Assembly (NCBI RefSeq): GCF_014643535.1 | Contig: NZ_BMJQ01000023.1 | Coordinates: 1-64,000 of the forward strand | From: Aliidongia dinghuensis | Lineage (GTDB): Bacteria > Pseudomonadota > Alphaproteobacteria > ATCC43930 > CGMCC-115725 | Reading direction: 5' to 3' | Length of the DNA stretch: 64,000 nucleotides | Shown here: positions 17,948-28,230 of the stretch, piece by piece | Layout of the letters: every line of letters begins with the position of its first letter | Position numbering within the stretch: position 1 is the first letter of the stretch | The notes under the pieces: model-generated | The model's database searches: none | Seen by the model: only the letters and a program-made list of their open reading frames with translations | What the model was told of the DNA's origin: nothing | Position numbers and translations under genes: made by a program

Positions 17948-18805
17948 TCACCCCACCCGCTCCGCCTTAAACACCTCCCGCGGTTGGACCAGTTCGTCCT
18001 GCGCCGCAATCAGCTGGATCTCCCGCTCGCCGCGGGCATGGGTTTCCTTGAGCACGGCATAGATCGCCGAGGCTGCGGCCGAGAGTGCTGCGGCCGGATC
18101 GCCGCCGGTCTTGAGCCAATGGGCGAGGAACAGCGCCGCGACCGCATCGCCCGAGCCGTTGACCGTGATCGGCAGCAGGGGGGTGGCAACGCGCCAGGTG
18201 CCGGCGGCGGTCGCAACCAGCAGTTCGATCTCATCCGCCGGCGCGTCGGACCTGACCAAGCTCGTCAGCACCACGACCTTGGGCCCGAGCGCCCTGGCTG
18301 CGGCCGTAGCCTCGACCGCGTCGGCCAGGCTCCGGATCGTCCGGCCCGTCAGATATTCGAGCTCGAACTGGTTGGGCGTGATGATGTCGGCCATCGGCAC
18401 GGCCCGGTCGCGGAAGAACTCCGGCAAGCCGGGCTTGACGTAGAAGCCGTCGCCGACGTCGCCCATCACGGGATCGCACAGCCACAAGGCAGCCGGATTG
18501 GCGGCGCGCACCCGCTCGACCGTATCGAGCACGATCTCGCCCAGCGCCGCATCGCCCATATAGCCGGTCAAGACCGCCCGGCAACAGTCGAGCGCGCCCC
18601 GTTCGGCCATGCCCTCGATCAGGCCGGCGATATGGTCGGGCGGGAACACGGTGCCGCGCCATTGGCCATAGCCCGTGTGGTTCGAGAACTGCACCGTGTG
18701 GACCGCCCAGGTCTCGAAGCCCAGGCGCTCAAGCGGGAAGATCGCCGCGGCATTGCCGACGCGGCCGTAGGTGACCCAGGACTGGATCGACAGGATTCCG
18801 TCCAA
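17948..18805 (-). CDS. pdxY: Pyridoxal kinase PdxY
   Basis: 285 aa, ribokinase-like fold. It phosphorylates pyridoxal for the B6 salvage pathway. Motifs: [17 protein letters not shown] at the N-terminus, [39 protein letters not shown] and the anion-hole segment [19 protein letters not shown]; the family usually has GTGD, here GSGD. The start is read as TTG, because AAGGAG lies 7 nt upstream and this places the conserved ILSIQSWV four residues in; no ATG is available nearby. Divergent from the CoA-ester lyase. Confidence 0.92.
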   Translation of the reverse strand: MDGILSIQSWVTYGRVGNAAAIFPLERLGFETWAVHTVQFSNHTGYGQWRGTVFPPDHIAGLIEGMAERGALDCCRAVLTGYMGDAALGEIVLDTVERVRAANPAALWLCDPVMGDVGDGFYVKPGLPEFFRDRAVPMADIITPNQFELEYLTGRTIRSLADAVEATAAARALGPKVVVLTSLVRSDAPADEIELLVATAAGTWRVATPLLPITVNGSGDAVAALFLAHWLKTGGDPAAALSAAASAIYAVLKETHARGEREIQLIAAQDELVQPREVFKAERVG

Positions 18806-18923
18806 ACGCCGCTCCTTTTTTGCCACCCGTACTCTCGCGCTCGATGGTAGCCGTCTGTATCCTCTTTGCCGATATGAAGAAACGACGGGTCGGCATGAGC
18901 CGGCCGCTTTGGGAGAGTTGAGG

Positions 18924-19805
18924 ATGCCGACCGTTACGCGCCCCCGCCGCAGCATGCTCTATATGCCGGGCTCGAACCCACGCGCGCTGGAAAAGGCGCG
19001 CGGGCTCGCCGCCGACGCGCTGATCTTCGATCTCGAGGACGCAGTCTCGCCCGACGCCAAGGAGGCGGCACGCGGCGTGATATCGGAGGCACTCGCGGCC
19101 GGCGGCTACGGCAAACGCGAGCTCATCCTGCGCACGAACGGGCTCGACACGCCCTGGGGCCACGGCGACCTCACCGCCGCAGCCAAGATGCCGGTGCACG
19201 GCGTGCTGCTGCCCAAGGTCGAGAGTGCCGCGACCGTACGCCAGGCGGCCGCCATCCTGGAGAAGGCCGGCGCCCCGGCGGAGCTCGCGATCTGGTGCAT
19301 GATGGAAACGCCGATGGGCATGCTGCGGGCTGAGGAGATCGCCGGATCCCATCCGCGCCTCGCGGGCTTCGTCATGGGCACGTCGGACCTGGCGAACGAC
19401 CTGCACGCCCGCCACACGCGTGACCGGCTGCCGCTCCTGACCGGCCTCGGCCTCTGCCTGCTCGCGGCCCGCGCCTATGGGCTTGCGATCCTCGACGGCG
19501 TCTATCTCGACCTCTCGGACGACGAGGGCTTCGCCTATTCCTGCCGGCAAGGTGTCGAGCTGGGATTCGACGGCAAGACGCTGATCCATCCAAAGACCAT
19601 CGCCACCGCCAACGAGGCCTTCGCGCCGTCTGCCGCGGAGATCGAGCAGGCGAAGAGATTCATCGCCGCATTCGACGCGGCAGAGGCCGAAGGCAAGGGC
19701 GTGGTGCTGGTCGACGGCAAGCTGGTCGAGAACCTGCATGTCGCGAACGCCCGGCGCCTGCTGGCGCTGGTCGCGCGCATCGCGGAGCTGGAGGCCGGGT
19801 CGTGA
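18924..19805 (+). CDS. HpcH/HpaI-family CoA-ester lyase or malyl-CoA thioesterase
   Basis: 293 aa. Citrate-lyase-beta type TIM barrel: [18 protein letters not shown] at 8-25, [18 protein letters not shown] at 34-51, the metal-binding glutamate region [11 protein letters not shown] and [12 protein letters not shown], and [10 protein letters not shown] near the end. Members cleave malyl-CoA, methylmalyl-CoA or citramalyl-CoA, or hydrolyse (3S)-malyl-CoA. Its stop overlaps the GTG of a mesaconyl-CoA hydratase homologue, so a role beside the ethylmalonyl-CoA pathway is likely. Length and N-terminus look closer to Mcl2-type thioesterases than to the longer Mcl1 lyases, but this is from memory. Confidence 0.88.
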   Translation: MPTVTRPRRSMLYMPGSNPRALEKARGLAADALIFDLEDAVSPDAKEAARGVISEALAAGGYGKRELILRTNGLDTPWGHGDLTAAAKMPVHGVLLPKVESAATVRQAAAILEKAGAPAELAIWCMMETPMGMLRAEEIAGSHPRLAGFVMGTSDLANDLHARHTRDRLPLLTGLGLCLLAARAYGLAILDGVYLDLSDDEGFAYSCRQGVELGFDGKTLIHPKTIATANEAFAPSAAEIEQAKRFIAAFDAAEAEGKGVVLVDGKLVENLHVANARRLLALVARIAELEAGS

Positions 19806-20854
19806 GCGCGCTCAAGACCAACCCCGGCAACACCTTCGAGGATTTCTCGATCGGCCAGGTGATCGAACACGCGACCCCGCGCACGATCACGGCCGGCGAC
19901 GTGGCGCTCTATGTGGCGCTCACCGGATCGCGCTTCGCGCTCGAATGCGCCGAGCCCTTCGCCCACACTCTGGGCTTCCCCGAGGCGCCGGTCGACGATT
20001 GGCTCGTCTTCCACATGGTGTTCGGCAAGACCGTGCCGGACGTCTCGCTGAACGCCGTCGCGAACCTGGGCTATGCCGCCGGCCGCTTCCTGGCGCCGGT
20101 CTTCGTCGGCGACACGATCCAGGCGACGTCCGAGGTGATCGGGCTCAAGGAGAATTCGAGCGGCGAGAGCGGCACGGTCTATGTCCGCTCGATCGGCCGC
20201 AACCAGCTGGGCGAGACCGTGCTCGACTACGTGCGCTGGGTCATGGTGCGGAAGCGCGACAAGGCGAGCCCGGCGCCAACGGCCCATGTCCCGTCGCTGC
20301 CCGACGCGGTGCCGGTCGAGTCGCTGGTGGTGCCGGAAGGCCTGGTGCTCGAGGCCTATGACCCGGCCCGCGCCGGCTCGCCCTGGCGCTTCGACGATTA
20401 CGCCGCCGGCGAGCGGATCGACCATGTCGACGGCATGACCATCGAGGAGGCCGAGCATCAACTCGCGACCCGGCTCTACCAGAACACGGCCAAGGTCCAT
20501 TTCAACCAGTTCGAACAGGAAAAGGGCCGGTTCGGCCGGCGGCTGATCTACGGCGGCCATGTGATCAGCCTGACGCGCGCCTTGAGCTTCAACGGCCTCG
20601 GCAATGCCTTCAAGATCGTGGGACTGAACGGCGGCCGGCATGTCGCCCCCTGCTTCGCGGGCGATACGGTCTATGCCTGGTCGGAAGTGGTCGAGGCCGA
20701 GCCGGTGCCGGGCCGCGTCGACCTGGGGGCACTCCGGCTGCGCACCTACGGCGTCAAGAACCGGACGGCGGCGGATTTCCCGGGGCGGATCGACGGCGGG
20801 TACGACCCCGCCGTGATCCTGGAACTGGATTACTGGGCGCTGATGCCGCGGTAA
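19802..20854 (+). CDS. mch: Mesaconyl-CoA (beta-methylmalyl-CoA) hydratase, double MaoC domain
   Basis: 350 aa. It interconverts beta-methylmalyl-CoA and mesaconyl-CoA in the ethylmalonyl-CoA pathway of acetyl-CoA assimilation. The N-terminal half (TNPGNTFEDFSIGQVIEHATPRT in part, then FGKTVPDVSLNAVANLGYA and IGLKENSSGESGTVYVRS) closely follows the Rhodobacter Mch pattern as I remember it; the second hotdog has YQNTAKVHFNQF and YGGHVISLTRALSFNGLGNA. GTG start overlapping the upstream lyase stop. The other pathway genes are not in this window. Confidence 0.88.
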   Translation: MSALKTNPGNTFEDFSIGQVIEHATPRTITAGDVALYVALTGSRFALECAEPFAHTLGFPEAPVDDWLVFHMVFGKTVPDVSLNAVANLGYAAGRFLAPVFVGDTIQATSEVIGLKENSSGESGTVYVRSIGRNQLGETVLDYVRWVMVRKRDKASPAPTAHVPSLPDAVPVESLVVPEGLVLEAYDPARAGSPWRFDDYAAGERIDHVDGMTIEEAEHQLATRLYQNTAKVHFNQFEQEKGRFGRRLIYGGHVISLTRALSFNGLGNAFKIVGLNGGRHVAPCFAGDTVYAWSEVVEAEPVPGRVDLGALRLRTYGVKNRTAADFPGRIDGGYDPAVILELDYWALMPR

Positions 20855-20861
20855 CCCTCGG

Positions 20862-20887
20862 CCCTCGCCCGCTCCTGCGGGCGAGGG
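20862..20887. terminator. Convergent-junction hairpin, copy 2
   Basis: CCCTCGCCCGC (20862-20872) and GCGGGCGAGGG (20877-20887) are perfect inverted repeats around TCCT, 7 nt after the mch stop and 11 nt before the end of the convergent gene. Same sequence as copies at 41367 and (one mismatch) 57600 and 1883. Confidence 0.7.
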
Positions 20888-20898
20888 ACCGCATGGTT

Positions 20899-21240
20899 TT
20901 ACCGCCAGAAGCCCTCGATCCAGATGTGCCCGCCAGGACGCTCTTCCCAATGGCCGGCAACCCATTCGTGCCGCTCGCGCGGCGGACGCACGTAATGGCC
21001 GCGGATCCAGCGGTAGCGATAGCCGTCCCAGCGCCAGAAGCCGGCTTGCCAGACCGCCGCATAGGGCGGCGGCGCCGGCACGACCTCGACGCGCGGCGCC
21101 GGAGGCGCCATGGGGACGATGACCGCGCCGGGGACCGCGCCGGGCGGGGGCGGCGGGGGCGGATAGCCCTGGGCCGCGGCCGGCAGGCTGGATGAGAGAC
21201 CGGCGACGAGCAGGGCAGCCGCCAAAGCCGCCCGCGTCAT
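20899..21240 (-). CDS. Secreted proline-rich protein with YxWxxGxW-type repeats
   Basis: 113 aa. A signal peptide (1-24, cut after AAAQ) is followed by a polyproline stretch (26-60) and then imperfect repeats of the form W-x-G-F/Y/H-W: AVWQAGFWRWDGYRYRWIRGHYV, WVAGHWEERPGGHIWIEGFWR (listed in part). Such YXWGXW-type proteins are small envelope proteins of unknown function. The start at MTRAALAA has GAAGGA close upstream. It ends against a bidirectional hairpin. Confidence 0.8.
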   Translation of the reverse strand: MTRAALAAALLVAGLSSSLPAAAQGYPPPPPPPGAVPGAVIVPMAPPAPRVEVVPAPPPYAAVWQAGFWRWDGYRYRWIRGHYVRPPRERHEWVAGHWEERPGGHIWIEGFWR

Positions 21241-21506
21241 ATCCTTCAGCACGATGAAACACCCCTTCCCATGGGTTGCCTCTACAGGACTGACAGTACG
21301 CAGGCGGCGGGCGTTTCCTCCCCGCATCGCGCGCTGACCATGGCGCGTTGACCATGCCGGGGCCGAAGTCACATGCCTTGTGATTATTTCTCAGAGGAAT
21401 TTTAGGGAATGCCGGAATTCGAACGCAGCAATCCCGAAACACCGGTTGCTTCGGCTTTTATCGCTTGCGCTTAATGCCGGCCGGCGCCTTATGGCACCCC
21501 GGGCGA

Positions 21507-21535
21507 TTGACTTGGTCCGGACCCCGCTTTATGTC
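21507..21535 (+). promoter_or_regulatory. Candidate sdh promoter
   Basis: TTGACT (21507-21512) and TATGTC (21530-21535) are separated by 17 nt, about 75 bp before the sdhC ATG. It resembles a sigma-70 promoter. The rest of the 370-bp gap (21241-21610) shows nothing else I can support. Confidence 0.4.
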
Positions 21536-21610
21536 TCGCTGCAGTGCGTTCGGCCTTGTGCCCGCACGTTCTGAGAGACCTCTGAAGGCTTCACTTTACG
21601 AGGCGTTCCC

Positions 21611-22006
21611 ATGCCGACCGCAAATCGCCCCTTGTCGCCTCACCTGCAGGTGTACAAGCCGCAGCTTACATCCGTCCTGTCGATCAGCCATCGCGCCGCG
21701 GGGATCGCGCTGAGCGTGGGATCGCTCTATCTGGTCTGGCAGTTGCTGGCCGCGGCGAGCGGCCCCGACGCCTACGCGGTGTTTCAGGGCTTTGCCGGCT
21801 CCTGGCTCGGCATCCTCGTCCTGTTCGGCTGGTCGATCTCGCTGTTCTACCATCTGGCCAACGGCATCCGGCACCTGTTCTGGGACGCGGGCTACGGCTT
21901 CACGCTCGACGCGACCTACAAGTCCGGCCGCTGGGTGCTGATCGCCACCGCCGTTCTCACCATCGTCGCATGGATCGCCGGCCTCAGCTCCTGGGGAGGC
22001 AAGTAA
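21611..22006 (+). CDS. sdhC: Succinate dehydrogenase cytochrome b556 subunit
   Basis: 131 aa, three membrane helices. RPLSPHLQVYKPQLTSVLSI and SHRAAGIALS carry the conserved quinone-site S-H-R; the heme-ligand region is LFYHLANGIRHLFWD. It anchors complex II and helps form the ubiquinone site. Its TAA shares a base with the sdhD ATG. Confidence 0.96.
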   Translation: MPTANRPLSPHLQVYKPQLTSVLSISHRAAGIALSVGSLYLVWQLLAAASGPDAYAVFQGFAGSWLGILVLFGWSISLFYHLANGIRHLFWDAGYGFTLDATYKSGRWVLIATAVLTIVAWIAGLSSWGGK

Positions 22007-22392
22007 TGGCTGAAAAGATGCGCTCGCCGCTGGGCAGCGCCCGCGGCCTCGGCTCCGCACGCGAGGGTGCCAAGGAATGGTGGGTGATGCGGCTGTCGTC
22101 GCTCGCCCTCATCCCGCTGTCGCTCTGGTTCGCCGCCTCCGTCATCGCCAATGCCGGCGCCGACTACGAGAGCTTCGCCGCCTGGGTCGCGAGCCCCGTG
22201 CCGGCGGTCCTGCTCACCATCACCATCGCGGTGACGTTCTGGCACATGGCCCACGGCCTGCAGGTCGTCATCGAGGATTACGTCCACGTCGAATGGCAGA
22301 AGCTCGCGGCCCTCGTCGTCGTGAAGTTCGGCTGCGTCCTCCTGGGCGTCGTCGGCGTGTTCGCCGTGCTGCGCATCGCTTTCGGAGGCTGA
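22006..22392 (+). CDS. sdhD: Succinate dehydrogenase membrane anchor subunit
   Basis: 128 aa, three membrane helices. The family features [14 protein letters not shown] and [17 protein letters not shown] (heme/quinone region) are present. The ATG at 22006 overlaps the sdhC stop; an in-frame upstream ATG lies inside sdhC and is rejected. sdhA follows after 7 nt. Confidence 0.95.
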   Translation: MAEKMRSPLGSARGLGSAREGAKEWWVMRLSSLALIPLSLWFAASVIANAGADYESFAAWVASPVPAVLLTITIAVTFWHMAHGLQVVIEDYVHVEWQKLAALVVVKFGCVLLGVVGVFAVLRIAFGG

Positions 22393-22399
22393 GAGGACC

Positions 22400-24190
22400 A
22401 TGGCCCAGTCCTACAAGATCATCGACCACGCCTACGACGTCGTCGTCGTGGGCGCCGGCGGCGCCGGCCTGCGCGCGACGCTCGGCATGACCGCGGCCGG
22501 CTTGAAGACCGCCTGCATCACCAAGGTGTTCCCGACGCGCAGCCACACGGTGGCGGCCCAGGGCGGCATCTCGGCGGCCTTGGGCAACCTCGGCGACGAC
22601 GACTGGCGCTGGCACATGTACGACACCGTCAAGGGGTCGGACTGGCTGGGCGACCAGGACGCGATCGAGTACATGTGCCGCGAGGCCATCCCGGCGATCA
22701 TCGAGCTCGAGCATTTCGGCGTGCCCTTCTCGCGCACGCCCGATGGCAAGATCTATCAGCGCCCGTTCGGCGGCCACACGACCGAGTACGGCAAGGCCAT
22801 GGCGAAGCGCGCCTGCGCCGCCGCCGACCGGACCGGCCACGCCATCATCCACACGCTCTATCAGCAGTGCCTGAAGCACAACGCCGAGTTCTTCGTCGAA
22901 TATTTCGCGCTCGACCTGATCATGGACGAGGAAGGCGCCTGCCGCGGCGTCATGGCCTGGGACCTGGCCGAGGGCACGCTGCACCGCTTCCGCGCCCATG
23001 AGGTCGTGCTCGCGACCGGCGGCTACGGCCGTGCCTATTTCTCCTGCACCTCGGCGCATACCTGCACCGGCGACGGCAACGCCATGGCGCTCCGCGCCGG
23101 CCTGCCGCTCCAGGACATGGAGTTCGTGCAGTTCCACCCGACCGGCATCTACGGCGCGGGCTGCCTCGTGACCGAGGGTGCGCGCGGCGAAGGCGGCTAT
23201 CTCACCAATTCCGAGGGCGAGCGCTTCATGGAGCGCTACGCGCCGTCGGCCAAGGACCTGGCGTCGCGCGACGTGGTGAGCCGCGCCATGACGCTCGAGA
23301 TCCGCGAGGGCCGCGGCTGCGGGCCGGAGAAGGATCATATCCTGCTCCATCTCGAGCACCTGGACCCGAAGGTGCTGCACGAGCGCCTGCCCGGCATCTC
23401 GGAAACGGCGAAGATCTTCGCCGGCGTGGATGTGACCCGCGAGCCGATCCCGATGCTGCCGACCGTGCACTACAACATGGGCGGCGTGCCGACGAACTAT
23501 CACGGCGAGGTCATCCGCCCGACGGCGGACAATCCGGATGCGATCGTCCCGGGCCTGATGGCGATCGGCGAGGCGGCCTGCGTCTCGGTCCATGGCGCCA
23601 ACCGCCTCGGCACCAATTCACTCCTGGACCTCGTGGTGTTCGGCCGTGCCGCCGCCCATCGCGCGGCCGAGATCGTGAAGCCCAACGCGCCGCACAAGCG
23701 GTTGCCGGATGATGCCGGCGACGCGGCGGTGGCCCGGCTCGACCGCATCCGCCATGCCGCGGGCAAGACGAAGCCGGCCGAGATCCGGCTCGCCATGCAG
23801 AAGACCATGCAGAACAACTGCGCGGTGTTCCGCACCACCCAGGTGCTGGAGGAAGGCGTCCAGAAGATTCACGAGATCGCCAGCAAGATGGCCGATCTCT
23901 CGGTCACCGACCGGTCGATGGTCTGGAACACGGACCTGGTCGAAGCGCTCGAGCTCGACAACCTCTTGAGCCAGGCGGTCGTGACCCTCCATTCGGCGGC
24001 CAATCGCAAGGAAAGCCGCGGCGCCCATGCGCAGGAGGATTTCCCGAGCCGCGACGACAAGGAGTGGATGAAGCACACGGTCGCCTGGCTCGACGAGAAG
24101 AACGCCGTCGCCATCGACTACCGGCCGGTGCATCTCTACACGCTGACCAACGAGGTCGAGGTCTTCCCGCCCAAGGCGCGCGTCTACTAA
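22400..24190 (+). CDS. sdhA: Succinate dehydrogenase flavoprotein subunit
   Basis: 596 aa. The FAD-binding [12 protein letters not shown] is at 15-26; covalent FAD attaches to H49 in [11 protein letters not shown]; the active-site segments [32 protein letters not shown] and the C-terminal EYRP-like block (here DYRPVHLYT) are present. It oxidises succinate to fumarate in the TCA cycle. Confidence 0.98.
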   Translation: MAQSYKIIDHAYDVVVVGAGGAGLRATLGMTAAGLKTACITKVFPTRSHTVAAQGGISAALGNLGDDDWRWHMYDTVKGSDWLGDQDAIEYMCREAIPAIIELEHFGVPFSRTPDGKIYQRPFGGHTTEYGKAMAKRACAAADRTGHAIIHTLYQQCLKHNAEFFVEYFALDLIMDEEGACRGVMAWDLAEGTLHRFRAHEVVLATGGYGRAYFSCTSAHTCTGDGNAMALRAGLPLQDMEFVQFHPTGIYGAGCLVTEGARGEGGYLTNSEGERFMERYAPSAKDLASRDVVSRAMTLEIREGRGCGPEKDHILLHLEHLDPKVLHERLPGISETAKIFAGVDVTREPIPMLPTVHYNMGGVPTNYHGEVIRPTADNPDAIVPGLMAIGEAACVSVHGANRLGTNSLLDLVVFGRAAAHRAAEIVKPNAPHKRLPDDAGDAAVARLDRIRHAAGKTKPAEIRLAMQKTMQNNCAVFRTTQVLEEGVQKIHEIASKMADLSVTDRSMVWNTDLVEALELDNLLSQAVVTLHSAANRKESRGAHAQEDFPSRDDKEWMKHTVAWLDEKNAVAIDYRPVHLYTLTNEVEVFPPKARVY

Positions 24191-24232
24191 CGGCGCGGAC
24201 CCAACCGGACGATTAGAAAGGGACCATCTCCG

Positions 24233-25015
24233 ATGGCTGAATTTTCTCTGCCGGCCAATTCGAAGGTCAAGGAAGGCCGCTCGTTCAAGGCGCCGGCCGG
24301 CGCCAAGCGCGTGCGCTCGTTCAAGATCTACCGCTGGAGCCCGGACGACGGCCAGAACCCGTCGATCGACACCTACGAGGTCGATCTCGACGCCTGCGGC
24401 CCGATGGTGCTGGACGCGCTCATCAAGATCAAGAACGAGACCGACACGACCCTGACGTTCCGGCGTTCGTGCCGCGAGGGCATCTGCGGCTCCTGCGCCA
24501 TGAACATCGACGGCACCAACACGCTCGCGTGCCTGAAGCCGATCGAGGACTGCAAGGGCGACGTCAAGATCTACCCGCTGCCGCACATGCCGGTGGTGAA
24601 GGACCTGGTGCCGGACCTGACCCACGTCTATGCCCAGTACCGCTCGATCAAGCCGTACCTGCAGGCCGACAGCCAGGCGCCGACGCGCGAGCGGCTGCAG
24701 TCGGTCGAGGAGCGCGACAAGCTCGAGGGCCTGTGGGAATGCATCCTGTGCTTCTGCTGCTCGACCAGCTGCCCCAGCTACTGGTGGAATGGCGAGCGGT
24801 ATCTCGGGCCCGCCATCCTGCTGCAGGCCTACCGCTGGATCGCGGACAGCCGTGACGAGCGCACCGGCGAGCGTCTCGACGAGCTCGAGGACCCGTTCAA
24901 GCTCTACCGCTGCCACACGATCATGAACTGCACCCGGACCTGCCCCAAGGGCTTGAACCCGGCCAAGGCGATCGGCGAGATCAAGAAGCTGATGGTCCAG
25001 CGCAAGTTTGCCTGA
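24233..25015 (+). CDS. sdhB: Succinate dehydrogenase iron-sulfur subunit
   Basis: 260 aa. [2Fe-2S] ligands lie in [16 protein letters not shown] and TLACLKP; [4Fe-4S] and [3Fe-4S] ligands lie in [16 protein letters not shown] and [17 protein letters not shown]. It transfers electrons from SdhA to quinone. The N-terminal 20 residues are a basic extension. Last gene of sdhCDAB, followed by a strong terminator. Confidence 0.98.
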   Translation: MAEFSLPANSKVKEGRSFKAPAGAKRVRSFKIYRWSPDDGQNPSIDTYEVDLDACGPMVLDALIKIKNETDTTLTFRRSCREGICGSCAMNIDGTNTLACLKPIEDCKGDVKIYPLPHMPVVKDLVPDLTHVYAQYRSIKPYLQADSQAPTRERLQSVEERDKLEGLWECILCFCCSTSCPSYWWNGERYLGPAILLQAYRWIADSRDERTGERLDELEDPFKLYRCHTIMNCTRTCPKGLNPAKAIGEIKKLMVQRKFA

Positions 25016-25045
25016 CTGAGCCCACTCGGCGGCCCTTCATGAAAC

Positions 25046-25083
25046 AAGGCCCGGTCTCGGCAGAGACCGGGCCTTCGTCGTTT
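25046..25083 (+). terminator. Terminator after sdhB
   Basis: AAGGCCCGGTCTC (25046-25058) and GAGACCGGGCCTT (25063-25075) form a 13-bp stem with loop GGCA, followed by CGTCGTTTT. The strongest intrinsic terminator in the window apart from the one at 48440. Confidence 0.9.
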
Positions 25084-25183
25084 TGAGACGCTCCGTTTCC
25101 AGGAAACCGCACCAGAAACCACATCTCCCCGATCTTAACCATATCGCCACAAGATATTGTTGAGCAGGCCGAGCGCGCGGCCT

Positions 25184-25199
25184 ATTCTCAATCGAGAAT
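25184..25199. promoter_or_regulatory. Palindrome ATTCTC-AATC-GAGAAT
   Basis: A perfect 6-bp inverted repeat in an AT-rich stretch between the sdhB terminator and the small membrane ORF at 25339. It could be an operator. The remainder of 25084-25338 contains nothing I can identify. Confidence 0.3.
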
Positions 25200-25338
25200 T
25201 TACATTTCGCGGACATGTTGGCGTTTCGAGTGGTCCCCACCGCCACGCAACCAGGTCCGGACGGAGGACGATGACTGGGACGTCGCCGATCTGTCGCAGC
25301 CAAGCCACCTCGGGCAAGCGGACCCGGGTGGCCGTGCC

Positions 25339-25449
25339 ATGAGGAACTCGGAACGCCAGCGCGCCTTCGCGCTCATCGCCACCGTGCTCGGCTGCCTCGT
25401 CATGGCAACCGGCATCGGCCTCATCATCCTGATCGACTACCTGCTTTAG
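25339..25449 (+). CDS. Possible 36-aa single-helix membrane protein
   Basis: MRNSERQRAFALIATVLG continues into one hydrophobic helix (about 10-32) and ends DYLL. The basic N-terminus before the helix fits a single-pass membrane peptide. There is no good Shine-Dalgarno sequence, and the ORF could be chance, though its codon third positions are GC-rich as in real genes here. It is too short for a family call. Confidence 0.35.
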   Translation: MRNSERQRAFALIATVLGCLVMATGIGLIILIDYLL

Positions 25450-25473
25450 CCGCGCTGCTTCACGAGCCGCACG

Positions 25474-26517
25474 TCAGCTCTTGCGCAGCCAGACCTCTTC
25501 GACCGAATGGTCGCGGCTCTTGCGCAGCACCAGATTGGCCCGGCTACGGGTCGGCGCGATGTTCTGGCGCAGGTTGACGAGGTTGATGTCGCGCCAGATC
25601 TCGGACGCCCGGGCGAGCGCCTGCTCCTTCGGCATTTCGGCGTAGAAGCGGAAATAGGCGCGCGGGTCGTTGAACGCGGTCTCGCGGAGCCGCGCGAAGC
25701 GCTCCAGATACCACTGCTCGAGCTGGTCCTCGCCCGCGTCGACGTAGAGCGAGAAATCGAAGAAGTCGGAGACGAACAGGCGCGACGGCTTCGTGCCCTG
25801 GCTGTCGCCGCCCTGCAGCACGTTCAGGCCTTCCAAAATCAGGATGTCCGGCCGCGCCACGACATGGGTCGCGTTCGGCACGATGTCGTAGGTCTGGTGC
25901 GAGTAGGTCGGCACGGCGAGGCGCCGGGCACCGGCCTTGAGGCGCGTCACGAACTCCAGGAGACGCTTGGTGTCGTAGCTTTCGGGGAAACCCTTGCGGC
26001 GCATGAGGCCGCGCGCCTCGAGCACGGCGTTCGGGTAGAGGAAGCCGTCGGTCGTCACCAGGTCGACCTTGGGATGGTTCGGCCAGCGCGAGAGCAAGGC
26101 CTGCAGGATGCGCGCGGTCGTGCTCTTGCCGACGGCGACGGACCCGGCGATGCCGATGATATAGGTCGATGGCCGCACGTCCTGGCCGAGGAAGCTCTCC
26201 TTGACCCGCTGCAGGTCCTGGATCGCCGAGACATGCAGGTTCAGAAGACGCGACAGCGGCAGATAGATCGCCTCCACCTCGTCGAGTGACAGCGCATCAT
26301 TGATGCCGCGCAGGCGCGCGAGATCGGCCTCGTCGAGCGTCAGCGGCGTCGATGACCGGAGCTTCGCCCATTCCGCCCGGTCGAACCGGTCGTACGAGCT
26401 GGGTGGCAAGGTATCGCGCGGCAGCGCGAGAGCAGCGGAGGACATCAAGGAACTGCCCGTGATCGCGGCAACAGAGCCGTCATATTGCATCGCAAACGGG
26501 CGCTTGTCCCGACTCAT
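25474..26517 (-). CDS. coaA: Pantothenate kinase (type I)
   Basis: 347 aa from the first ATG. It phosphorylates pantothenate, the first step of CoA synthesis. P-loop [43 protein letters not shown] and ILEGLNVLQ are all diagnostic of the prokaryotic type I enzyme. The start is uncertain: ATGs at 26490 and 26445 would give 338 and 323 aa, nearer to E. coli CoaA (316), and none has a convincing ribosome site. Confidence 0.95.
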   Translation of the reverse strand: MSRDKRPFAMQYDGSVAAITGSSLMSSAALALPRDTLPPSSYDRFDRAEWAKLRSSTPLTLDEADLARLRGINDALSLDEVEAIYLPLSRLLNLHVSAIQDLQRVKESFLGQDVRPSTYIIGIAGSVAVGKSTTARILQALLSRWPNHPKVDLVTTDGFLYPNAVLEARGLMRRKGFPESYDTKRLLEFVTRLKAGARRLAVPTYSHQTYDIVPNATHVVARPDILILEGLNVLQGGDSQGTKPSRLFVSDFFDFSLYVDAGEDQLEQWYLERFARLRETAFNDPRAYFRFYAEMPKEQALARASEIWRDINLVNLRQNIAPTRSRANLVLRKSRDHSVEEVWLRKS

Positions 26518-26628
26518 GTTGCAGATCGGGTCGGCATTTCACGGGGTTGAACGGCGGGCGAGTCGATATAGCGGCGCTCCCACCTTTCCCGTCATCCCCA
26601 CCTGCGCGGTAACGACGGCATTTAGTCG

Positions 26629-27597
26629 TTAGCGCAAATTCAGCATCGAGACCGAGCCGTCGCTGTCGATCTCGCGGATCGCATCGGCGAGCAGCCCTGC
26701 GATCGAGAGCCGCCGGATCTTCGTGCTCTCGGCCTCTTCCGCGGTCGGGCGGATGCTGTCGGTCGCGATGAGCGCGTCGAGCTTGGAATTCTCGATGCGC
26801 TCGATGGCGCCGGGCGACAGCACGGCATGGGTGATGCAGGCGATGACCGACTTGGCGCCGGCATCGATCAGCGCCGCCGCGGCGTTGCACAGCGTGCCGG
26901 CGGTGTCGGCGATGTCGTCGATCATGATGCAGTGCCGGCCTTCGACCTCGCCGATGATGTTCATGACCTCGCTGACGCCGGCCTGCGGGCGGCGCTTGTC
27001 GATGATCGCCAGGTCCTGCGGCTTGCGCGCGGGGCCGGCGTCGTTCGCGAGCTTGCCCAAGAGCCGCCGGGCCCGGACCACGCCGCCGATGTCGGGCGAG
27101 ACGATCGAGATGCCGTCGACCGCCATGCCCCACATGCGCTGGATCTCGGCCGCGAACAGCGGCACCGCCTCGAGATGGTCGAGCGGGATGTCGAAGAAGC
27201 CCTGGATCTGGCCCGCATGCAGGTCGAGGGTCAGCACCCGGTCGACGCCCGAGGCCGCGATCATGTTGGCGGCGAGCTTGGCCGAGATCGGCGTGCGCGA
27301 GCCTGTCTTGCGATCCTGGCGCGCATAGCCGAAATAGGGGATGACCGCCGTGATCTGGCGCGCCGAGCTGCGTTTCAGCGTGTCGGCCAGGATCAGGAGC
27401 TCCATCAGGTTGTCGCTGGTCGGCCGCGACGTCGGCTGGATGACGTAGACATCCTCGCCGCGCACGTTCTCGTGGATCTCGGCGAACAGCTCCTGATCGG
27501 CGAAGCGCTTGATCACCGCCTCGACCGGCGGCAGGTCGAGCGCCTTCAAGACGTCCCGTCCAAGCTCCGGATGGGCGGTGCCGATGACGATCTTCAT
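26629..27597 (-). CDS. prs: Ribose-phosphate pyrophosphokinase
   Basis: 322 aa. It makes PRPP from ribose 5-phosphate and ATP for nucleotide, histidine and tryptophan synthesis. Motifs: KIVIGTAHPELGRDV, VIPYFGYARQDRK, the divalent-cation/ribose loop VLTLDLHAGQIQGFF, and the PRPP loop IMIDDIADTAGTL. The start at MKIVIG is conserved; its ATG overlaps the stop of the upstream acetyltransferase. Its last residues are SMLNLR. Confidence 0.97.
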   Translation of the reverse strand: MKIVIGTAHPELGRDVLKALDLPPVEAVIKRFADQELFAEIHENVRGEDVYVIQPTSRPTSDNLMELLILADTLKRSSARQITAVIPYFGYARQDRKTGSRTPISAKLAANMIAASGVDRVLTLDLHAGQIQGFFDIPLDHLEAVPLFAAEIQRMWGMAVDGISIVSPDIGGVVRARRLLGKLANDAGPARKPQDLAIIDKRRPQAGVSEVMNIIGEVEGRHCIMIDDIADTAGTLCNAAAALIDAGAKSVIACITHAVLSPGAIERIENSKLDALIATDSIRPTAEEAESTKIRRLSIAGLLADAIREIDSDGSVSMLNLR

Positions 27598-28109
27598 TTC
27601 GGTTCCTCTGGCGCGCCGACCTGCGGCGAAGGGGTACACCCCAGCGGGCGGACGAGACGATAGTGCGGGCCGGTGCCGGGAGTCTCGAACTCCGCGCCGA
27701 CCGGCTCGAAGCCATGGCGTCGATAAAAGGCGAGGGCCGTGGTCCGGCCGTCGCACCAGACGAGAGAGGCACCGCGCCGGTCGAGCTCATCGAGCGCGAA
27801 GGCGAGCGCCTGGCTGCCGACCGCGCGGCCGCGCCAGTCGGGATGGGTGATCATGCCGCGCAGGCGCCAGACGCCGGGTGTCACGCCACCAGCCTGGTCC
27901 TCCAGCAGCAGCGAGGCGGAGCCGACCAGCGTCTCGCCTTCGCTGGAACCGGGAGCGCTTGAGACCAGGGCGAACACCCCGACATGGAACGCATCGGCCG
28001 CCTGGTCATAGACCGAGCCGCCCCTGGGCATGCCCGGTCGAAGATAGGTCCAGCGCAGGGGCCGGCCGTCTTCCTCGGTAATGAACCGGGTGGCGAAACT
28101 CTGGGTCAT
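27594..28109 (-). CDS. GNAT-family N-acetyltransferase
   Basis: 171 aa. The acetyl-CoA-binding motif A is present as MITHPDWRGRAVGSQALAFALDEL (in part; R/Q-x-x-G-x-G/A degenerate) and the motif B region as AFYRRHGFEPVG. Substrate unknown. It overlaps prs by four bases (translational coupling), so the two are probably one transcript. Confidence 0.85.
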   Translation of the reverse strand: MTQSFATRFITEEDGRPLRWTYLRPGMPRGGSVYDQAADAFHVGVFALVSSAPGSSEGETLVGSASLLLEDQAGGVTPGVWRLRGMITHPDWRGRAVGSQALAFALDELDRRGASLVWCDGRTTALAFYRRHGFEPVGAEFETPGTGPHYRLVRPLGCTPSPQVGAPEEPK

Positions 28110-28230
28110 GTCCCCAACACGGGCAACCTGTCGAACGATCGGGCGGATATAGCATCAGGGCTCCGCCCAATCACCTCTCGACAGGCCGCCCCCCGACAGG
28201 CCAGTTATGCATCTTGGCGCTATATGCGGC

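Noticed and set aside
21241-21610. tRNA or riboswitch in the gap before sdhC
   Set aside because: TTCGAA-like strings occur but no cloverleaf or known riboswitch core could be drawn around them.
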